Shown here in pieces: positions 51,734 to 60,468 of a stretch of DNA of 64,000 nucleotides. The DNA is from Megamonas sp. UBA1796 (GTDB taxonomy: Bacteria; Bacillota; Negativicutes; Selenomonadales; Selenomonadaceae), in NCBI GenBank assembly GCA_002319795.1, contig DCFU01000043.1, forward strand, positions 1 through 64,000, given 5' to 3'. The notes below the pieces were generated by a model that worked only from the letters and a program-made list of their open reading frames with translations, was not told the DNA's origin and ran no database searches. Every line of letters starts with the position of its first letter. The stretch's first letter is position 1. Made by a program: the position numbers and the translations under genes.

Positions 51734-51762
51734 GAGGGGGCCTGCTGGTTCCCCTCTTTTAT
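51734..51762 (+). terminator. Terminator after yacL
   Basis: GAGGGG pairs with CCCCTC across an 11-base loop, followed by TTTT and a further T-rich stretch. Confidence 0.75.
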
Positions 51763-51819
51763 TTTTCAGTGTTTTTGTGTATGATATGGGTAACAGAAAA
51801 ACAAGGGGGAGAGTTCCTT

Positions 51820-52593
51820 ATGGTAACGGCGATTTTTCCGGCGGCAGGGCAGGGACGTCGTATGAAGGCTGGTATAAATAAAGTGTTTTTAGAACTTGCG
51901 GGCAGGCCTATACTTGTTCGTACGTTACTAAGATTTTCAAGCTGTACGTCAGTCGACAGACTTGTCGTGGTGGTAGCGGATGATGAGACTGTGCCTATTG
52001 AGCGTATGCTGCACAATGTGTCTGGTCTAAAGCCATATGTGGTAGTTGCTGGCGGTTCTGAGCGGCAGTATTCCGTGTTTAACGGTCTTAACGCCATGGA
52101 TTTCGCTACGGATATCGTACTGGTTCATGATGCGGCTCGTCCTATGGTACGTGCAGAGATTATTGAGGATGTTATTATAGAGGCTCGCAGGAGCGGGGCG
52201 GCAATTGCGGCTGTAAAGGAAAAGAATACGGTCAAGGTGGTAAATGCGGATGGGGTGGTAAAGAAGACCCCTGCGCGTGCCGGGTTGTGGGAAATCCAGA
52301 CGCCACAAGGTTTTCGGAAGGACATCCTTATAAAAGCTTATCAGAAGGCCGCGCAGGATGCGTTTTTGGGGACGGATGACGCGAGTCTGGTTGAGCGGTT
52401 GGGCATTCCTGTAAAAGTTGTCCAGAGCGATTATCGTAATATTAAGGTGACGACGCCGGAAGATTTGCTGGTTGCTGAGGCTTTTTTGCGGGAGGAAGGG
52501 CTGCATAAGGCCGAGGATAGTTTAAAGACAGCAATTTCATCAATTTCAGCGAATTTCAGAGATGGTTTATACAAGATGAGGAAGGAACGGTAG
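51820..52593 (+). CDS. ispD: 2-C-methyl-D-erythritol 4-phosphate cytidylyltransferase
   Basis: A 257-residue enzyme of the MEP isoprenoid pathway. It joins CTP and methylerythritol phosphate. The motif IFPAAGQGRRMKAGINK is the CTP-binding loop. VVAGGSERQYSV, VHDAARPMV and WEIQTPQGF are also diagnostic. ATG 51820 lies after GGGGGAGAG. ispF follows after 6 bases. Confidence 0.95.
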   Translation: MVTAIFPAAGQGRRMKAGINKVFLELAGRPILVRTLLRFSSCTSVDRLVVVVADDETVPIERMLHNVSGLKPYVVVAGGSERQYSVFNGLNAMDFATDIVLVHDAARPMVRAEIIEDVIIEARRSGAAIAAVKEKNTVKVVNADGVVKKTPARAGLWEIQTPQGFRKDILIKAYQKAAQDAFLGTDDASLVERLGIPVKVVQSDYRNIKVTTPEDLLVAEAFLREEGLHKAEDSLKTAISSISANFRDGLYKMRKER

Positions 52594-52599
52594 AGTGCT

Positions 52600-53076
52600 A
52601 TGACGAGATTTGGTATGGGATACGATGTACATGCGCTGGTATCGGACAGAAAGCTTGTTTTGGGTGGCGTAGAAATCACGCATCAACTGGGCCTGCTGGG
52701 ACACTCTGATGCCGATGTACTGCTGCATGCGATTGCGGATGCGCTGTTGGGGGCCGCGGCACTTGGCGATATTGGCAGGCACTTTCCAGACACAGATCCC
52801 CAGTATGAGGGCATATCCAGTCTTTTGCTGCTGCACCATGTGGCAGGATTATTAGATGGAAGTGGCTTCAAAATAGGTAATATTGATGCAACCATTGTTG
52901 CGCAGCGGCCCCGACTTGCCCCCTTTATCACTCGCATGAATGAGAATATTGCGCATACGCTCGGCATTGCCCTGGAGCAGGTCAACGTAAAGGCTACTAC
53001 AGAGGAGCATCTGGGATTTACCGGTACAGAAAAAGGGATTTCTGCTTATGCGGTGGCAGGCATTGAGACAAAATAG
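52600..53076 (+). CDS. ispF: 2-C-methyl-D-erythritol 2,4-cyclodiphosphate synthase
   Basis: A 158-residue enzyme catalysing the cyclisation step of the MEP pathway. It has GYDVHAL (zinc ligands), GHSDADVLLHAIADALLGAAALGDIG, FPDTDP, and the C-terminal ATTEEHLGFTGTEKGI. Full family length. Paired with ispD, the usual arrangement. Confidence 0.96.
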   Translation: MTRFGMGYDVHALVSDRKLVLGGVEITHQLGLLGHSDADVLLHAIADALLGAAALGDIGRHFPDTDPQYEGISSLLLLHHVAGLLDGSGFKIGNIDATIVAQRPRLAPFITRMNENIAHTLGIALEQVNVKATTEEHLGFTGTEKGISAYAVAGIETK

Positions 53077-53078
53077 CA

Positions 53079-53107
53079 TTGTGTGAAAAATGTTTTTCTG
53101 TTAAAAT
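53079..53107 (+). promoter_or_regulatory. Promoter of the cysE-cysS unit
   Basis: TTGTGT, 17 bases, TAAAAT. Transcription would start just before the T-box leader. Confidence 0.6.
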
Positions 53108-53112
53108 AAAGA

Positions 53113-53352
53113 ATATATCAAAGGTGATGAACGGGAAAGTACAAGGACCGGAAAGCTGCAGAGAGGCCTTCAGAGGTGAGAGTAGGCTGCTGGATTGTTG
53201 TTGGAAGTGCACCCGGGAACCGTAATGCCGATATTTCTGGTAGGCATTGACGTGGCAGGCGCGTTAAGTCGTTGAGTGGGACGAAGGAATTCGTCCAAAC
53301 AGAGTGGAACCACGAGTCTGCGTCTCTGCCAGGAGCCGCGGGCTATTTTTTT
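53113..53352 (+). promoter_or_regulatory. T-box leader, cysteine-specific
   Basis: The leader has a T-box Stem I start (GGTGATGAACGGGAAAGTAC), an AGAG-containing arm, and a specifier region GGAAGTGCACCC with codon TGC (53208-53210), i.e. cysteine. The T-box sequence AACAGAGTGGAACCACG lies at 53298-53314. A terminator stem GTCTGCG/CGCGGGC (53316-53343) is followed by T7. Uncharged tRNA-Cys should stabilise the antiterminator and turn on cysE-cysS. Confidence 0.9.
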
Positions 53353-53365
53353 GGAGGGAAGGATT

Positions 53366-54112
53366 ATGAGTTTTGTTTCGTCTCTTAAGAAGGATATCCG
53401 GGTTGTATTTGAACGGGATCCAGCAGCACGTAGCGTATGGGAGGTCATTTTCTGCTATCAGGGCCTCCATGCAATATGGATACATCGTTTGTCGCATGCA
53501 CTTTATAAGAAAGGATGGATCTTGCTGCCGCGTATGATTTCAAATTTTGGTCGTTTTTTGACAGGCATAGAGATTCATCCGGGTGCTACTATCGGTGAGG
53601 GACTTTTTATTGACCATGGAACAGGGATTGTCATAGGAGAGACCGCGGAAATTGGCAGGAATGTCACGCTCTACCAGGGAGTGACGCTTGGCGGGACAGG
53701 TAAAGAAAAAGGAAAGCGCCATCCGACGATTGGCAATAATGTTGTTGTGGCTTCAGGAGCGAAGGTGCTGGGTTCCTTTACGGTCGGAGATCATGCCAAG
53801 ATCGGCGCGGGTTCGGTGGTTTTAAAATCTGTTCCAGCGTATGCGACTGTCGTGGGAATCCCGGGACGCATTGTTGTGATGCGTGGCAAGAAGGTTGCGG
53901 CAGAAAAAAGAAAGAGAGAACAAGACAGAATCCAAGTAGATGAAAAGATACGTGAATTTGAAGAAGAGCAGGATGTCGATCTGGCACATGATAATCTGCC
54001 GGATCCAGAGTCTGAAATGATACAGTGCATGGTTCGCAGTATACAAAGGCTTGAATCCAAGATAAATAAACTTGAAAAGGAGCTGCAGGAAAAGAATGCT
54101 AAAGGTCTATAA
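53366..54112 (+). CDS. cysE: Serine O-acetyltransferase
   Basis: A 248-residue enzyme. It acetylates serine with acetyl-CoA, the first step of cysteine synthesis. An N-terminal helical part is followed by a left-handed beta-helix (GIEIHPGATIGEGLFIDHGTGIVIGETAEIGRNV). A charged C-terminal helix of about 70 residues extends beyond the minimal enzyme. ATG 53366 follows GGAGGGAAGG after the T-box terminator. It overlaps cysS by 17 bases. Confidence 0.94.
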   Translation: MSFVSSLKKDIRVVFERDPAARSVWEVIFCYQGLHAIWIHRLSHALYKKGWILLPRMISNFGRFLTGIEIHPGATIGEGLFIDHGTGIVIGETAEIGRNVTLYQGVTLGGTGKEKGKRHPTIGNNVVVASGAKVLGSFTVGDHAKIGAGSVVLKSVPAYATVVGIPGRIVVMRGKKVAAEKRKREQDRIQVDEKIREFEEEQDVDLAHDNLPDPESEMIQCMVRSIQRLESKINKLEKELQEKNAKGL

Positions 54113-55523
54113 TACGCTTACGAGAGAAAAAGAAGAATTCAAACCGTTAAAAAAAGGCGAAGTGGGGATTTATGTATGTGGTGTTACGCCATATAATGAC
54201 CCGCATATTGGTAATGCACGGCCATTTGTGGTGTGGGATGTCATCCGCCGTTTCTTTAAGAAAAGTGGATACAAGGTAAAATATATACAGAATTTTACTG
54301 ATGTCGATGATAAGATTATCCGGAAGGCAAATGAGGAAGGGGTGTCCTGGAGCGATATTTCAGATCGTTATATTGCCAGCTACTTTGAGGCCATGGACGC
54401 ACTGGGGGTGCGTCGTGCAGACATTTATCCCCGCGTTTCCGAGCATATACCTGATATTATTGCGATGGTACAGACTTTGATCGACAAAGGGTACGCGTAT
54501 ACGGTCGATGGCGATGTTTATTATAGTGTTGAGAAATTTGCAGAATATGGAAAGCTTAGCGGAAGGAATTTAGAGGATATGCAGGCCGGTGCCCGTGTTG
54601 AAGTTGACGAGCGCAAACAAAATCCAATGGATTTTGCTCTTTGGAAAGCAGCCAAACCGGGAGAGCCGTCCTGGGAAAGTCCGTGGGGTAAGGGGCGTCC
54701 AGGCTGGCACATTGAATGCTCGACAATGTCGCTCAAATATCTTGGTAAGACATTTGATTTCCATGGAGGCGGAAGTGATCTTATTTTTCCGCACCACGAG
54801 AACGAGATTGCGCAATCGCAGGCCTGTTGTGGCGATACAAAAAGTTTTGCACATTATTGGCTGCATAATGGATTTATTACGATTCATGAAGAGAAAATGA
54901 GTAAGTCAAAAAATAATTTCTTTACAGTGCAGGACATCCTTAAACAATACCCGGGAGAAGTTATGCGTTTCTTTATTTTACAGACGCATTACCGTAGTCC
55001 TTTAGATTTTAGTGATGAGCGCCTTAAAGAGGCGCAGGCCGGACTGGCTCGTTTAAAGCATTCCAGAGAATATGCGGAAGTACTCAGCAAGCGTCAGGGT
55101 GATGCAAGTACGGCGCAGGCATTGGCTGCTATGGCTGCACAGGCAAAACGGGATTTTTATGCGGCGCTGGAGGATGACTTTAATACCGCGCTGGCGATTA
55201 GTTATCTGTTTGCCTTGTCAAAGGAAATCAATATCTATAGTAATGAAATTGCAAATAACGGTCTGGATTTCGATGCGGCTGGTTTTGCTGAGGCAAAGGC
55301 TGTCTATGATGAAATGGCGGAGATTATCGGACTTTTTGAGACGCAGGCAGCGCCGGTAGATGATGGTCTTGTAGAGCCACTCATGAAACTTATTATCAGT
55401 ATCCGTCAGGAGGCCCGTCAGGCAAAGAACTGGGCGCTGGCTGATAAAATTCGCGATGAACTTAAGGCTGCAGGTATCGTTATTGAGGATTCACCGACAG
55501 GCGCGCGGTGGAAAAAGGTATGA
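54096..55523 (+). CDS. cysS: Cysteinyl-tRNA synthetase
   Basis: A 475-residue class I synthetase. The HIGH box is HIGNARP, preceded by the zinc ligand region YVCGVTPYNDP, and the KMSKS box is KMSKSKNNF. HWLHNGF and HHENEIAQSQA are typical. It charges tRNA-Cys. ATG 54096 is inside the 3' end of cysE, with GGAAAAG upstream. It overlaps mrnC by four bases (ATGA). The T-box makes charging level control its own synthesis. Confidence 0.96.
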   Translation: MLKVYNTLTREKEEFKPLKKGEVGIYVCGVTPYNDPHIGNARPFVVWDVIRRFFKKSGYKVKYIQNFTDVDDKIIRKANEEGVSWSDISDRYIASYFEAMDALGVRRADIYPRVSEHIPDIIAMVQTLIDKGYAYTVDGDVYYSVEKFAEYGKLSGRNLEDMQAGARVEVDERKQNPMDFALWKAAKPGEPSWESPWGKGRPGWHIECSTMSLKYLGKTFDFHGGGSDLIFPHHENEIAQSQACCGDTKSFAHYWLHNGFITIHEEKMSKSKNNFFTVQDILKQYPGEVMRFFILQTHYRSPLDFSDERLKEAQAGLARLKHSREYAEVLSKRQGDASTAQALAAMAAQAKRDFYAALEDDFNTALAISYLFALSKEINIYSNEIANNGLDFDAAGFAEAKAVYDEMAEIIGLFETQAAPVDDGLVEPLMKLIISIRQEARQAKNWALADKIRDELKAAGIVIEDSPTGARWKKV

Positions 55524-56014
55524 GATTCGAGCATTTAAAAAAACTTGTTGATATGATGTTTGTGCCCGATGGCAGCAATGGTATTTTGCAGCGGTACGAA
55601 AAGGCGGATGCCAGAGAAATGAATCCATTGGTGCTGGCTTACGTAGGCGATGCATATTTTCATTTATTCGTCCGCGGGAAGTTGCTAGCGTATGAACAGA
55701 GCAAGGTACAGGTATTGAACCAATTCAGTGCACAGATTGTCTCAGCGGTTTGGCAGGCTAAGGCCTATAGGGGAATTGAAGCTATGCTTACGGAGGAAGA
55801 GCAAAACGTATATCGGCGTGGCCGCAATGCAAAAAGTCGTACACCGCATAGCTCAACTATGGCAGAATATCATATGAGTACTGGTTTTGAGGCTCTTCTG
55901 GGAACCTTGTATCTGGAGGAAAGCTATGAACGCCTCTATGAATTGGCGGAGGCATCCTTTCAGGTGATTTCTATGGGGATGATGGAAGAAACCAAGGAAG
56001 CACGCATGAAATGA
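55520..56014 (+). CDS. mrnC: Mini-ribonuclease 3
   Basis: A 164-residue RNase III-type catalytic domain without a dsRNA-binding domain. It contains NPLVLAYVGDAYFHLFVRGKLL and the later ETLLGTLYLEE-like EALLGTLYLEE. It matures the 5' and 3' ends of 23S rRNA precursors in Firmicutes. Translation is coupled to cysS. Confidence 0.92.
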   Translation: MRFEHLKKLVDMMFVPDGSNGILQRYEKADAREMNPLVLAYVGDAYFHLFVRGKLLAYEQSKVQVLNQFSAQIVSAVWQAKAYRGIEAMLTEEEQNVYRRGRNAKSRTPHSSTMAEYHMSTGFEALLGTLYLEESYERLYELAEASFQVISMGMMEETKEARMK

Positions 56015-56176
56015 ACCTGCTGGATGGACGAAAGCATACTTTGGCTGGCAAGGCAGTAAGACTCGATAATTGGGTTGTTGTTTCGAGGTTTTACTGACGC
56101 AGACAGGCCAAAAATATCTGCCAGGGCAGCAGAGTGAATGTATGGGTGCTTACTTCAGAAAAAGTGAGGAATATGC

Positions 56177-56866
56177 ATGATAAAGGTAAAACTTTTAGAG
56201 TATACGGCCAATCCGGAACGCGTGGTTGCCATGGCGGCGCGTCTTTGTTATTCCGCAGCCGGGGCAGAGGAGCTCGCGGAGCAAATGAGTAATGAGCAGG
56301 TAACCAAGCTTTTGCAGAAGATTGTCAGAATGGGGCATGCTTCAACCATGGAACATGTATCCTTTACCTTTGGTATCGAGGGCGTATCGCGTGTGCTTAC
56401 GCATCAGCTCGTGCGTCATAGGCTGGCTTCTTATTCACAGCAATCACAGCGTTATGTAGCCGAGCATGATTTTGAATATATTCTGCCGCCTACGATTGCA
56501 GCCCAGCCTGCAGCAAAAAAGCGTTTTGAGATGCTTATGGCAGAAGTGCATGAGACCTATGATGCATTGGTAGCGGAGGGCATTCCCAAGGAGGATGCGC
56601 GTTATGTGCTTGCCAACGCTACAGAGACAAAAATTGTGGTTACGATGAATGCGCGTGCGCTCATGCATTTTTTCAATCTGCGTTGCTGCAATCGTGCACA
56701 ATGGGAGATTCGTGAGCTTGCGTATAAGATGCTGGCTGAAGTAAAAAAAGTGGCACCGGTTCTCTTTCGAAATGCGGGCGCTTCCTGTGTGGATTCCGGC
56801 AGTTGTCCTGAGGGCGCAATGACCTGCGGGCATTTTGAAGACATGATCCGGCAGCGTGTGGAGTAA
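56177..56866 (+). CDS. thyX: Flavin-dependent thymidylate synthase
   Basis: A 229-residue enzyme. The signature RHRLASYSQQSQRY (RHRxxSxxxxSxRY) is intact, as is the second helix HFFNLRCCNRAQWEIRELA. It methylates dUMP using FAD and methylene-tetrahydrofolate. A 162-base gap without evident signal other than a weak CTGCC/GGCAG repeat precedes it. rlmB starts 12 bases after its stop. Confidence 0.96.
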   Translation: MIKVKLLEYTANPERVVAMAARLCYSAAGAEELAEQMSNEQVTKLLQKIVRMGHASTMEHVSFTFGIEGVSRVLTHQLVRHRLASYSQQSQRYVAEHDFEYILPPTIAAQPAAKKRFEMLMAEVHETYDALVAEGIPKEDARYVLANATETKIVVTMNARALMHFFNLRCCNRAQWEIRELAYKMLAEVKKVAPVLFRNAGASCVDSGSCPEGAMTCGHFEDMIRQRVE

Positions 56867-56878
56867 AGAGAGGCAGTA

Positions 56879-57763
56879 ATGGAGAATAAAAGAAGAGATG
56901 GACGTTTGGGCTCGTCAGAGAATAGAAGAAAACGTGAGGGAAGTTCCGTTCATGTATCTGGAACTGGAACTAAGCAGGTGGCATCGCACGGAAATTCGGA
57001 AGAAAACACTGTGAGGGAGCTTCCGGAGGATGTGCTTATTGGACGCAATGCTGTGATGGAGGCGCTAAAAAGCGGACGTGGTATCAATAAACTGCTCGTA
57101 GCCCGTGGTGACAGGGAAGGGTCCATTCATGAGATTATTTCTTTGGCCAAGGAGCGCGGCATTGTTGTCGAGTTCGTTGAGAAAACCAGAATAGAAGCCA
57201 TTGCAGGCAGTCTGCGTCATCAGGGGGTATTGGCCTATGTATCGCCGGTGGAATATGCTGAACTGGAGGATATTCTGGCATCTGCCGGGGAAAAAGGGCA
57301 GGCACCTTTCCTCCTGTTGCTGGATGAGTTGGAGGATCCGCATAATTTGGGAGCGCTATTGCGTACGGCGGATGCAGTTGGCGTACACGGCGTACTCATT
57401 CCCAAGCGCCGCAGCTGTCCGTTGTCATCGACGGTTGCGAAGACTTCAGCAGGGGCTGTGGAGTATGTGCCAGTCGCTCGTATCGGCAATGTAGTGCAGA
57501 CCATCCGGGGACTCAAAGAAAAAGGCCTTTGGGTAGTTGGAGCTGATGTAGATGGCACCAATGATTATTACGATGCAAATCTTACGGGGCCGATTGTACT
57601 TGTCATAGGCAGTGAGGGCAAGGGACTTGCCCGTCTTACCAAAGAAAATTGTGATTTTCTTGTGCGCTTGCCTATGCTGGGGAAGATTAATTCACTTAAT
57701 GCTTCGGTTGCCGGTTCTATCCTTATGTATGAAACGCTGCATCAGCGTTTGAAGATCAAATAA
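56879..57763 (+). CDS. rlmB: 23S rRNA (guanosine-2'-O-)-methyltransferase RlmB
   Basis: A 294-residue SpoU-class knotted methyltransferase. A charged, low-complexity N-terminal extension of about 45 residues precedes the substrate-binding domain (LIGRNAVMEAL). The catalytic domain has LDELEDPHNLGALLRTADAVGV, VIGSEGKGLARLT and LNASVAGSILMYE. It methylates G2251 of 23S rRNA. The yacP-like gene follows 11 bases later. Confidence 0.93.
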   Translation: MENKRRDGRLGSSENRRKREGSSVHVSGTGTKQVASHGNSEENTVRELPEDVLIGRNAVMEALKSGRGINKLLVARGDREGSIHEIISLAKERGIVVEFVEKTRIEAIAGSLRHQGVLAYVSPVEYAELEDILASAGEKGQAPFLLLLDELEDPHNLGALLRTADAVGVHGVLIPKRRSCPLSSTVAKTSAGAVEYVPVARIGNVVQTIRGLKEKGLWVVGADVDGTNDYYDANLTGPIVLVIGSEGKGLARLTKENCDFLVRLPMLGKINSLNASVAGSILMYETLHQRLKIK

Positions 57764-57774
57764 TAAGGGGACGC

Positions 57775-58311
57775 ATGCGTATGAAAAAGCAGAGAGAACA
57801 TTACATCGTAGATGGGTATAATGTAATCAATTCGTGGCCGGAGCTTATGGAATTGCGCAAGGATTTGTCCGAGGCCAGGGACCGGCTCATCCATATATTG
57901 TCAGAGTATGGTTCCTATGAAAAGTACGATGTAACACTTGTGTTTGATGCACTTTTTACGGCCGATGAAGAGCATTATGAGCAGATTAATGAACATCTCG
58001 AGCTTATTTATACCGGTATGGGAGAGACCGCTGACAGTTATATTGAACATCTGGCTTATGCATCGGTACGGCGGGGGCGTGAGGTGCATGTGGTGACCTC
58101 GGACAGCGCGGAGCAGTCGGTCATCCTTGGGGCAGGAGCGTATCGTATCCCTTCACGTGAGTTTCACAGGATCGTGCAGCAGACAAAGAAAAAAATAAGG
58201 GATGAGTATTTGGGTAAGGTTACGTTGCCGCTTGTACGCAACGAAGTCGGTTCACGTATTGATAATGAAACGGCTGCGAAATTAGAGAAAATCAGAAAAA
58301 ATCACCATTGA
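57775..58311 (+). CDS. yacP: NYN/PIN-like ribonuclease-family protein (YacP)
   Basis: A 178-residue protein of the YacP NYN family. YIVDGYNVINSWPEL holds the first acidic catalytic residue, then VTLVFDALFTADEEHYE and HVVTSDSAEQSVILG. Related proteins cleave 5' mRNA or tRNA. ATG 57775 (with a second ATG at 57781) follows AAGGGGA. The position in front of sigH is conserved in Firmicutes. Confidence 0.9.
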   Translation: MRMKKQREHYIVDGYNVINSWPELMELRKDLSEARDRLIHILSEYGSYEKYDVTLVFDALFTADEEHYEQINEHLELIYTGMGETADSYIEHLAYASVRRGREVHVVTSDSAEQSVILGAGAYRIPSREFHRIVQQTKKKIRDEYLGKVTLPLVRNEVGSRIDNETAAKLEKIRKNHH

Positions 58312-58344
58312 ATGTGAACAAGGATTGAAATATGGCCGTTGGCC

Positions 58345-58374
58345 TTGACTACACGGGCCTTCGTGGGGTATAAT
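58345..58374 (+). promoter_or_regulatory. Promoter of sigH
   Basis: TTGACT, 18 bases, TATAAT. The spacer contains GGGCC-rich sequence. It lies 65 bases before the chosen ATG. Confidence 0.75.
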
Positions 58375-58439
58375 TTCATTTAGCAAAAGCAATGAAATGT
58401 TGTTTGTATGACAGTTCATTTGACTTGGGGGACAGTGCG

Positions 58440-59186
58440 ATGGAAGCAGAATCGAACATGGATCATATGGAAGCAGTATTCAATGAATTCGAGAATCTTA
58501 CGGACGAGGAAATTGTTCTTGCATTCAAAGATGGCCACAATAGTATCGCATTGGATTATTTGATCAATAAGTATCGTAATTTTGTACGTGCGAAAGCGCG
58601 TTCTTATTTTTTGATTGGTGCGGATCGGGAGGATATTATACAGGAGGGCATGATTGGTCTTTATAAGGCAATTCGTGACTTTCGTAATGATAAACTTTCT
58701 TCGTTTCGTGCCTTCGCCGAACTATGCGTGACACGGCAGATCATAACGGCAATCAAGACGGCTACGCGCCAGAAGCATATTCCGCTGAATTCCTATATTT
58801 CATTGAACAAACCTATCTATGATGAAGATTCAGACCGTACATTGCTGGATGTGCTTTCGGGTGCCAAGGTATCGGATCCGGAAGAGTTAGTAATCAGCCG
58901 TGAGGAATTTGTTGATATTGAGGCCAAGATGGAAGAAATTCTCAGTGATCTTGAATGGAAGGTATTGATGTCATATCTTGATGGGCAATCCTATCAGGAG
59001 ATTGCCGTCGATTTGCACCGACATGTAAAATCTATTGATAATGCGTTGCAGCGTGTCAAACGCAAGCTGGAACGTTATATGGATAATTGCGGTGATGATA
59101 TCGACCTGGGTACGGTGTACCGCGGGCTTAGTTCTATTGACCGCCGACTGCATGATTTGCCGGATGGCGGAGAGGGAAAGAAATGA
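58440..59186 (+). CDS. sigH: RNA polymerase sigma factor SigH
   Basis: A 248-residue sigma-70 family member. Region 2 reads LINKYRNFVRAKARSYFLIGADREDIIQEGMIGLYKAIRDF, and region 4 lies near 175-215 (LSDLEWKVLMSYLDGQSYQEIAVDLHRHVKSIDNALQRVKRKLE). The C-terminus has about 30 extra residues, rich in acidic and glycine residues. ATG 58440 follows GGGGGA; an ATG at 58392 is too close to the transcription start. In other Firmicutes SigH controls sporulation or competence. What it does here cannot be told. The order usually continues with secE/nusG, but bioB sits here instead. Confidence 0.92.
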   Translation: MEAESNMDHMEAVFNEFENLTDEEIVLAFKDGHNSIALDYLINKYRNFVRAKARSYFLIGADREDIIQEGMIGLYKAIRDFRNDKLSSFRAFAELCVTRQIITAIKTATRQKHIPLNSYISLNKPIYDEDSDRTLLDVLSGAKVSDPEELVISREEFVDIEAKMEEILSDLEWKVLMSYLDGQSYQEIAVDLHRHVKSIDNALQRVKRKLERYMDNCGDDIDLGTVYRGLSSIDRRLHDLPDGGEGKK

Positions 59187-59207
59187 TATTAGAAACCGAT
59201 GCTTGAT

Positions 59208-59242
59208 AAAACGGCTGCCACGAAAATGTGGCAGCCGTTTTT
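59208..59242. terminator. Bidirectional terminator between sigH and bioB
   Basis: AAACGGCTGCCAC and GTGGCAGCCGTTT form a 13-bp perfect stem with a 6-base loop and A/T flanks. Confidence 0.9.
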
Positions 59243-59275
59243 GGTGGTGCAAAATACTATATAAATCAGGAGCGC

Positions 59276-60250
59276 TTATTCCTTGTTGCTGAGTCCCAGG
59301 CGCTGTAACATAGTCATATCTTCGGCAATCGTGGTACCAGAGGTTGTAAGCATATTTCCTGTAATAGAAGCGGAGGCCCCGGTAAGGAAGGCAGTTTCAC
59401 CATTTTTAGGAAGAAGCTTGCGGCCTGCTGCCAGGCGTATATTTGCTTCCGGGTTAATGAAACGGAAGAAGGCGATGGTCCGCAGGATATCATTACTGGA
59501 AAGCTCTGGCTGATTTTCGAGCTTCGTACCCTTGATTGGCATCAGAGCGTTGATGGGGATTGATTCTATACCGAGTTCTGCGAGACTTATGGCCATATCC
59601 AGTCGGTCTTCCCAGGTTTCGCCCATACCGATGATGCCGCCGGAGCATACGCAAAAGCCTTCCTGCTGTGCAGCTTTGATTGTGCGGATGCGGTCCTCAT
59701 AGGTATGGGTGGTACAGATTTGAGGGAAAAAGCGGCGCGAGGTTTCGATGTTATGATGATAACTTGTGACACCGGCTTCATACAGGCGGTGCAGTTCCTG
59801 GACTGTAAGAAGCCCGTGTGAGGCACAGAGCCCGATATGCAGGGTTTCTTTCATCGTACGGTAGGTATCGATGGCTTTGTCAAAATCACTGCCTGTGAGG
59901 GCACGGCCTGAGGTAACGATGGCAAAACGGTTGGCGCCAGCTTTTTCGTTGATGCGGGCATTCGCAATGATTTCCTCTTTTGGCAGGAAATCGTATTCAT
60001 CAATATTGGTATGATGACAAGCAGACTGTGCGCAGTATTTGCAGTTTTCACCGCAACGGCCGCTGCGGCCGTTGATGATTGTGCAGAAATCAATATGTTT
60101 GCCGCAGAAATGTCTTTGCAGACGGCCGGCGTTGTTTTCCAGGTCTTCAAGGGGAGCCATGAGGAAGATGGAAAGATCATCACCGCGTCTGAGGCGGCGT
60201 CCTTGGAGTATTTCTTCTGTGAGCTGTGAGATTGTTGTGCTGTTTGTCAT
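59276..60250 (-). CDS. bioB: Biotin synthase
   Basis: A 324-residue radical SAM enzyme that inserts sulfur into dethiobiotin. The cluster motif is GRCGENCKYCAQSA (CxxxCxxC). The 2Fe-2S cluster donor residues and SGGIIGMGETWEDR, plus NALMPIKGT, match BioB. No other biotin gene is in the window. The promoter carries a long inverted repeat with a BirA-like core overlapping the -35, indicating biotin repression. Confidence 0.94.
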   Translation of the reverse strand: MTNSTTISQLTEEILQGRRLRRGDDLSIFLMAPLEDLENNAGRLQRHFCGKHIDFCTIINGRSGRCGENCKYCAQSACHHTNIDEYDFLPKEEIIANARINEKAGANRFAIVTSGRALTGSDFDKAIDTYRTMKETLHIGLCASHGLLTVQELHRLYEAGVTSYHHNIETSRRFFPQICTTHTYEDRIRTIKAAQQEGFCVCSGGIIGMGETWEDRLDMAISLAELGIESIPINALMPIKGTKLENQPELSSNDILRTIAFFRFINPEANIRLAAGRKLLPKNGETAFLTGASASITGNMLTTSGTTIAEDMTMLQRLGLSNKE

Positions 60251-60298
60251 GAATTTAGCCTCGCTTTATATAAATAATCAAATAGTAAACTTCTCCTA

Positions 60299-60328
60299 AT
60301 TATATAGTTATAGATGAATATTCGTCAA
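60299..60328 (-). promoter_or_regulatory. Promoter of bioB
   Basis: Reverse strand: TTGACG, 18 bases, TATAAT. The -35 is inside the left arm of the inverted repeat, so bound repressor would block it. Confidence 0.6.
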
Positions 60329-60359
60329 CTATATAATGATTTTAAGTTTACGAATATTC
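60316..60359. promoter_or_regulatory. BirA-like operator (long inverted repeat) between bioB and phoH
   Basis: GAATATTCGTCAAC, 16 bases, GTTTACGAATATTC: 13 of 14 positions pair. The core TCGTCAAC-N16-GTTTACGA resembles a BirA box (half-sites near TTGTAAAC with a 14-16 base spacer). It covers the bioB -35 and ends three bases before the phoH -35. Confidence 0.65.
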
Positions 60360-60361
60360 AT

Positions 60362-60389
60362 TTGACTTTTGCGCTACGTGCGGTACAAT
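60362..60389 (+). promoter_or_regulatory. Promoter of phoH
   Basis: TTGACT, 16 bases, TACAAT. With initiation near 60396, an ATG at 60388 could not be the start, which supports TTG 60469. Confidence 0.65.
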
Positions 60390-60468
60390 GAATATGGAGA
60401 ATGAGACGGATTTTACGATATGGTGTTTCTGTATACATATGAGATTTTTTGAGGCGAGAGGTGATTAT

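Noticed and set aside
54589..54900. 103-codon frame inside cysS
   Set aside because: Alternate-frame shadow of a secure synthetase gene.
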